37,785 nt of DNA from Parabacteroides sp. (lineage in GTDB: Bacteria > Bacteroidota > Bacteroidia > Bacteroidales > Tannerellaceae): the NCBI GenBank assembly GCA_022775005.1, contig JALFJR010000104.1:1-37785 (forward strand). The letters run 5' to 3'. The position numbers were made by a program, and so were the translations under genes. Shown here one piece after another: positions 34,236 through 37,785 of the stretch (position 1 is the first letter of the stretch; each line of letters opens with the position of its first letter). The notes beneath the pieces are model-generated. The model was not told the origin of the DNA, searched no databases, and saw only the letters and a list, made by a program, of their open reading frames with translations.

Positions 34236-35252
34236 TTACCGCTTCACTACGCCAACTACTTGGCTCTCCAAGCGGACGAAGTAGATGCCGGCGGGAAAGG
34301 CTTGCATCGGAAGACGGTTCTGTCCGGCCATGCCCTTAGCATCATGCAAGAGCTTACCCGCAGCACTGATCACTTGAAAACGCTGCGCATGGGTAAGCTC
34401 CACATAAAGGATGCCTTCCTTTACATAAACCTGCTCGCCTGAGACAGCCTCTGTTCCCGTAGGATCGGTGACCGTCACCACGCAGGTAGCCGTATGGCCG
34501 CCATCCTCCGTGCGTACAGTGATAGTAGCTGTACCTGCGCCTACCGCTTTGACCGTTCCTCCCTCAACAGTGGCCACTGCCTCGTCGGAACTGCGCCAAG
34601 TGATCGCCTTGTTATCCGCATGGCTCGGGTAAACCGTTGCTTTCAACGTATAACGATCACCTAAAGTAAGTGCCAACTCGCTTTGATCTAACTCCACGCT
34701 GGTCACATAAACCGGGTCGGGATCGGGCGTTGGGGTAGGATCGGGATCGGGTGTTGGGGTAGGATCAGGGATAGATCGCACAGAAACCGTACACTCTGCC
34801 GCATAGACTCCGTTGGCAGAGACTACGGTAATGACAGCATTACCCCTACGCTGAGCATATACACGCCCCTCTTCTACGGTCGCTACCGCCTCATCCGAAC
34901 TGCTCCAACGAAGTAAAGGATTGCTGACCTCCATTGAATAGGAGGCTGTAAGTTGCGCATTGTCTCCTTCATAAAGCGAGAGTGATGTACGATCAAGCGT
35001 CAGCGTGAGTAGCCCATCGTCATTGGATTGCGATTGCTCATTGGCGGTAGAGATGGTTTCTACCAATCCATACCCCAATTGGTCCACTTCGGCAGTCCCC
35101 ACAAAGGGCTGCCCACCTACAGCGGTCACTTGCACCTCCGTAGGTGTCACCGTTTCTTCTCCCAAGATCGTAAATCCTCCTTCCAAGGTTTGTGCCCTGA
35201 GCGAAGTGAGGGAGAGAAAGGTTGCTATATATATAAGGTATAGGTGTTTCAT
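34236..35252 (-). CDS. Secreted protein with two Big_2 Ig-like domains and a T9SS-like C-terminal tail
   Basis: The 338-residue protein has a signal peptide (1 to about 20, SLRAQ). Two bacterial Ig-like (Big_2) domains follow at about 83-157 and 186-262; both hold the signature W[RS]SSDEAVATVE. They are joined by a Pro-Asp-Thr repeat linker (158-183). The last 65 residues are like type IX secretion sorting domains: VISAAGKLLHDAKG, then AFPAGIYFVRLESQVVGVVKR. It begins 11 bases after the upstream secreted-protein gene, so both are made from one transcript. It is most likely a cell-surface adhesin-like or matrix protein; the sorting domain assignment is good by pattern only. Confidence 0.88.
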   Translation of the reverse strand: MKHLYLIYIATFLSLTSLRAQTLEGGFTILGEETVTPTEVQVTAVGGQPFVGTAEVDQLGYGLVETISTANEQSQSNDDGLLTLTLDRTSLSLYEGDNAQLTASYSMEVSNPLLRWSSSDEAVATVEEGRVYAQRRGNAVITVVSANGVYAAECTVSVRSIPDPTPTPDPDPTPTPDPDPVYVTSVELDQSELALTLGDRYTLKATVYPSHADNKAITWRSSDEAVATVEGGTVKAVGAGTATITVRTEDGGHTATCVVTVTDPTGTEAVSGEQVYVKEGILYVELTHAQRFQVISAAGKLLHDAKGMAGQNRLPMQAFPAGIYFVRLESQVVGVVKR

Positions 35253-35263
35253 AAGTTCTAATC

Positions 35264-36169
35264 TTATTCTTCCGATGGACTTGGAAACTCTAAGGTTGTT
35301 TCATGAATTATATATTGAACAGTGAAAGGAAAACTTATTACAACATCATCATTTTTATCCTTTACAACTAACTTCGTCTGATACTGATTATTTCCGTCGA
35401 GTTTGGATACATCAATTTTGCCAAAATCAAACTCATAATGACGTCCTCCAGCAGAAGGGGAAGAACAACAATCATCTCTGCAAAGAACCCCTTCTATATC
35501 CGCAGTTAATTCAAGATCAGTACCTGTTAAATAGACCAAAGAAAAGCCCCACCGAATTCCAGAATAGATCACATGCCCATTCGAATAAATGTATTTATCC
35601 AAGTCCATATTAAGAATACCGGCCATCGCATCGAACAGAGACTTTGATGCCGAAGATACAGCACCACCTGGAGCAATAAAGAAATCCCGTCCATATTTAA
35701 TTGTTCCATCAGAGGGAGTTTCCGGTGTAGATTCCCCGTTATTCACCACACTCCCAGCTTTCTCCGCATACAGTGCGTATGGAACCGGAAGCATCTGCGT
35801 AGTTGAAACCACCTCATAATTGCTGCCCCCTTGCAAATCCATGCTAATACGCAGGAAGTAGATGGCTGCACCCCAATTAATGTCAGCAAAAACGCCTTGT
35901 GTTGTTGTTCCGGCACCAATGAGTAAGTTCACTGTACCTGTCTGGCTACTTTCGGGTGTTTGCGTTTCCGCATAGACCACAGTGCCCTCTGTTGACCCCT
36001 GCACAATCTCCACCTTGATTCCTACGGGTTGCTTGGCAATCACCTTTCCTTGCGAATTACGCACGACCGCTTGATAACTGAAAGCCTTCGGCATCTGGCT
36101 CTCTTGTGCTTGCGTGAAGCAAGCCGCTAACAGGCATACACCTGCGAAAAGCATCTTTTTTGCATTCAT
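35264..36169 (-). CDS. Secreted protein with a Bacteroidota N-terminal surface module
   Basis: The 301-residue protein has a signal peptide (1 to about 22, ACFTQAQ). Residues 27-136 form the widespread Bacteroidota module FSYQAVVRNSQGKVIAKQPV ... GVFADINWGAAIYFLRI ... QMLPVPYALYAEKAGSV, which usually heads large surface or adhesin-like proteins. The remainder (about 150-301), with a DDCCSSP segment and many beta-strand stretches, is not recognised. No sorting tail is seen, unlike its operon partner 11 bases downstream. The gene is preceded by a long self-complementary leader (36221-36467). Confidence 0.82.
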   Translation of the reverse strand: MNAKKMLFAGVCLLAACFTQAQESQMPKAFSYQAVVRNSQGKVIAKQPVGIKVEIVQGSTEGTVVYAETQTPESSQTGTVNLLIGAGTTTQGVFADINWGAAIYFLRISMDLQGGSNYEVVSTTQMLPVPYALYAEKAGSVVNNGESTPETPSDGTIKYGRDFFIAPGGAVSSASKSLFDAMAGILNMDLDKYIYSNGHVIYSGIRWGFSLVYLTGTDLELTADIEGVLCRDDCCSSPSAGGRHYEFDFGKIDVSKLDGNNQYQTKLVVKDKNDDVVISFPFTVQYIIHETTLEFPSPSEE

Positions 36170-36220
36170 ACTGATTTACATTTTAATACATGAATAATGT
36201 TCCTTGCATCAGCATATACA

Positions 36221-36467
36221 AAAAAAGCGCGGGATTCGTCTGTCACTTATCCCAGATTCCAGGCCTTCGCATTGCCCACCAAACAAAGGATAAGCAACGT
36301 CGAAGCCCACGCAGGTAGATATACAAACGAACCTCATGCGCCGGAGCGCATGAAGCCGCATGAATACAACTACGCAGGCATCTACCGTTGCCTTGTCTCC
36401 TTGTTTGGTTTTCAAAGTTGCGAAGTTTGGAACCTGGGAAGACAAGACGTTTCAGTAAACGCCTTTT
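36221..36467 (-). promoter_or_regulatory. Long imperfect inverted repeat in the leader of the secreted-protein operon
   Basis: The whole segment folds back on itself. Pairs visible from outside in are AAAAGCG/CGCCTTTT-like ends, CGTCTGTC with GACAAGACG, CCCAGATTCC with GGAACCTGGG, CTTCGCA with TGCGAAG, ACCAAACAA with TTGTTTGGT (9 perfect), GCAACG with CGTTGC, and GTAGAT with ATCTAC. A CATGCGC-CGGA-GCGCATG hairpin sits at the apex. It lies between a promoter -7 box at 36511 and the start codon at 36169, so it would be transcribed as a 5' leader. A MITE-like insertion is an alternative. The 510-base stretch 36170-36679 contains no other gene. Confidence 0.7.
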
Positions 36468-36510
36468 CGATATATGTCTGCTCTCACCCTTTATCGGGAC
36501 GAGAACAGCG

Positions 36511-36518
36511 CAAAGGTA
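36511..36518 (-). promoter_or_regulatory. -7 box upstream of the inverted-repeat leader
   Basis: Minus-strand TACCTTTG followed by CG is a textbook Bacteroides -7 element. The start would be near 36504, giving a leader of about 335 bases before the secreted-protein gene. No TTTG is found at the normal distance. Confidence 0.55.
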
Positions 36519-36600
36519 AAGAGTTTCCGGGAATCAACGCCCATGAAAGGCCAAAAATTTCAGTGTGTGGAAGGGCTCAAATAATATGGCAGATAGCGAC

Positions 36601-36640
36601 AAAAAACATTGCCCATGATTTTTGGAACCACGGGCAACGT
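36601..36640 (-). terminator. Terminator of the coiled-coil membrane protein gene
   Basis: Read on the minus strand, TTGCCCGTG pairs with CATGGGCAA (one mismatch) around an 11-base loop, followed by GTTTTTTG. It is 40 bases past the stop codon of that gene. Confidence 0.8.
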
Positions 36641-36679
36641 TGCTAACACAATTTATTTTACACAGCCAAAAGGATAGTA

Positions 36680-37585
36680 CTAATCCTTCAGTGTAAAATT
36701 ATTCCGACCAATCAAATTACCATCTACAAAAATATCCACCCGATAGGTACCTGCCGAAAGGAACTCCTCTATATCCCAATACATGGTTACAGCTACCTCT
36801 TCTCCCTCATATTCAATAAGCTTCTTCATAGAATAGCCTATTTCCTTTCCCTCGAAGGGAAAAACATTCGAATGATTCTTCATCAAAATATCATCATCCG
36901 GCTTCATAAGGCGCACATATACTGTTTTCTCGCCAACAGGTGCTGTAATATTCTTCGCTATCTTAAACGTCAGCACAAACTGTTGCATATTCTTAATGCG
37001 CTTTGCTAACTTACCTCGGGCATTAACTGGTGTAACCTGAATATCTGACGCATCCAAACGACTGGCCAAAGTCACTCGTTCGGTTAGCTTCTCTTTCTCT
37101 TTTTTCAACGTGGCAGCTTGAGAAGTAGCTTGCTGATACTTCTGCACCGCCTCCTTCTTCTCCACCTTCAACTGCTCATTTTCTCTATTCAATGAGTCAA
37201 TCTGCTCCACATAATTCCGCATGATTTTACGCAAGGTGGCCAACTCCTTCTTCAAGCGAGAGATTTCCTTTGCATTAGTAGCCTTCACTGTACGCAACTC
37301 TTCCAAAAGGCGTTGCACCTTAGCCTGCTCAGTCGATAACAAAGCAATCAAGGAGTCATTACCCACACTAAATTTATATCCCTCGTATTGAAGAGACAAC
37401 TCATTATATTCATCTTCTAAAGCCTCTTTTTCTAAATTAAAAGACTCCATCAAATCCCCCATCTGCTGCTGTTGGTGATAAATATAATAGCCTGTACCTA
37501 AGATACCCAGCACCAATATAATAACCACTACAATCAAGAGTGATATTTTGTTGACCTCTTTCGTCTCCTTCTTTTCAATATCCAT
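36680..37585 (-). CDS. Membrane-anchored coiled-coil protein
   Basis: The 301-residue protein has a short cytoplasmic N-terminus, one membrane helix (about 14-36, ISLLIVVVIILVLGILGTGYY), a long coiled coil (about 42-175, Leu/Glu/Lys heptads), and a folded beta-rich C-terminal domain (about 185-301; FVLTFKIAKNITAPVGEKTV, ending in GTYRVDIFVDGNLIGRNNF). The family appears in many Bacteroidota as a hypothetical protein; its function is unknown. The C-terminal domain lies outside the cytoplasm. It has a complete promoter directly behind the rRNA terminator and its own terminator, so it is monocistronic. Confidence 0.85.
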   Translation of the reverse strand: MDIEKKETKEVNKISLLIVVVIILVLGILGTGYYIYHQQQQMGDLMESFNLEKEALEDEYNELSLQYEGYKFSVGNDSLIALLSTEQAKVQRLLEELRTVKATNAKEISRLKKELATLRKIMRNYVEQIDSLNRENEQLKVEKKEAVQKYQQATSQAATLKKEKEKLTERVTLASRLDASDIQVTPVNARGKLAKRIKNMQQFVLTFKIAKNITAPVGEKTVYVRLMKPDDDILMKNHSNVFPFEGKEIGYSMKKLIEYEGEEVAVTMYWDIEEFLSAGTYRVDIFVDGNLIGRNNFTLKD

Positions 37586-37618
37586 ACAAATCTTTTATTT
37601 GTTGCAAAAACAGGTTTG

Positions 37619-37649
37619 CAAAAATACAATTAATTATGCATATAACAAA
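37619..37649 (-). promoter_or_regulatory. Promoter of the coiled-coil protein gene
   Basis: On the minus strand TTTG (37649-37646), a 19-base spacer and TATTTTTG (37626-37619) match the Bacteroides consensus fully. The TTTG is made by the end of the T tract of the rRNA terminator, so the two signals overlap. Confidence 0.78.
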
Positions 37650-37680
37650 AAAGGGAGTCAATCTTTCGGACTGACTCCCT
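37647..37680 (-). terminator. Terminator of the rRNA operon
   Basis: Read on the minus strand, GGGAGTCA pairs with TGACTCCC (8 perfect pairs, further pairing around the CCGAAAGA loop) and is followed by six T. It stands directly after the 5S rRNA 3' end. Confidence 0.88.
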
Positions 37681-37686
37681 CCTAAA

Positions 37687-37785
<99 letters not shown>

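Noticed and set aside
34109-34339. Plus-strand frame with an eight-residue repeat (YTTVHLSE-like)
   Set aside because: The repeat follows directly from the 24-base hairpin array, the start would be TTG, and its second half runs antisense through the Big_2 protein gene.
36209-36445. Open minus-strand frame of 78 codons within the long inverted repeat
   Set aside because: The frame lies entirely in self-complementary sequence, has no signal for translation and no recognisable product. The fold explains the region better. It should be revisited if the frame proves conserved elsewhere.

Overview
The window looks like Bacteroidota chromosome, most likely Parabacteroides or a close Tannerellaceae relative. 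This rests on gene content (a linked tig-clpP-clpX-recQ block, lipoprotein-type TamL with TamB, an UpxY antiterminator with a smalltalk peptide, a T9SS-like C-terminal tail) and on promoters of the Bacteroides type (TTTG about 19-21 bases before TAnnTTTG). No sequence search was run, so the genus is an inference.

Layout. 1-8.4 kb (minus): protein folding and proteolysis genes, in transcription order tig, clpP, clpX, recQ, a double-parvulin periplasmic isomerase, a lipoprotein, and the first codons of a further gene. 8.4-17.9 kb: a CPBP membrane protease (plus), then lptB and an outer-membrane biogenesis group (minus) in which a stand-alone TonB plug protein precedes tamB and tamL. 18-20.3 kb: an arginine catabolic pair, rocD-rocF, with two symmetric operator-like boxes upstream. 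20.4-22.5 kb: remnants typical of a capsule or mobile island (integrase tail, upxY with a structured leader, amidase, smalltalk peptide, HU-like protein) but with no polysaccharide genes.

23.3-31.6 kb (plus) is the most interesting part: a dense run of genes encoding a LytTR regulator, a membrane FHA-like/zinc-ribbon protein, a membrane Ser/Thr kinase with MORN repeats, two secreted FISUMP-type paralogs, an ART-like protein, an EF-hand-like protein, a zinc-ribbon/FHA protein, a PP2C phosphatase and a small membrane protein, ended by a hairpin terminator. Kinase, phosphatase and two FHA-type readers in one run imply a complete phospho-signalling circuit. Inside it, a unit made of a FISUMP gene, a tiny ORF and the next start codon occurs twice, each time followed by a different gene, so it resembles a cassette for exchangeable cargo.

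31.8-37.8 kb: an ATPase with a nuclease-like C-terminus, a VOC-GNAT fusion, a two-gene operon of secreted proteins behind a long self-complementary leader, a coiled-coil membrane protein, and the 3' end of a 5S rRNA gene with its terminator. Two unrelated intergenic repeat arrays (23.3 kb and 34.1 kb) share the same geometry of four elements about 24 bp apart.
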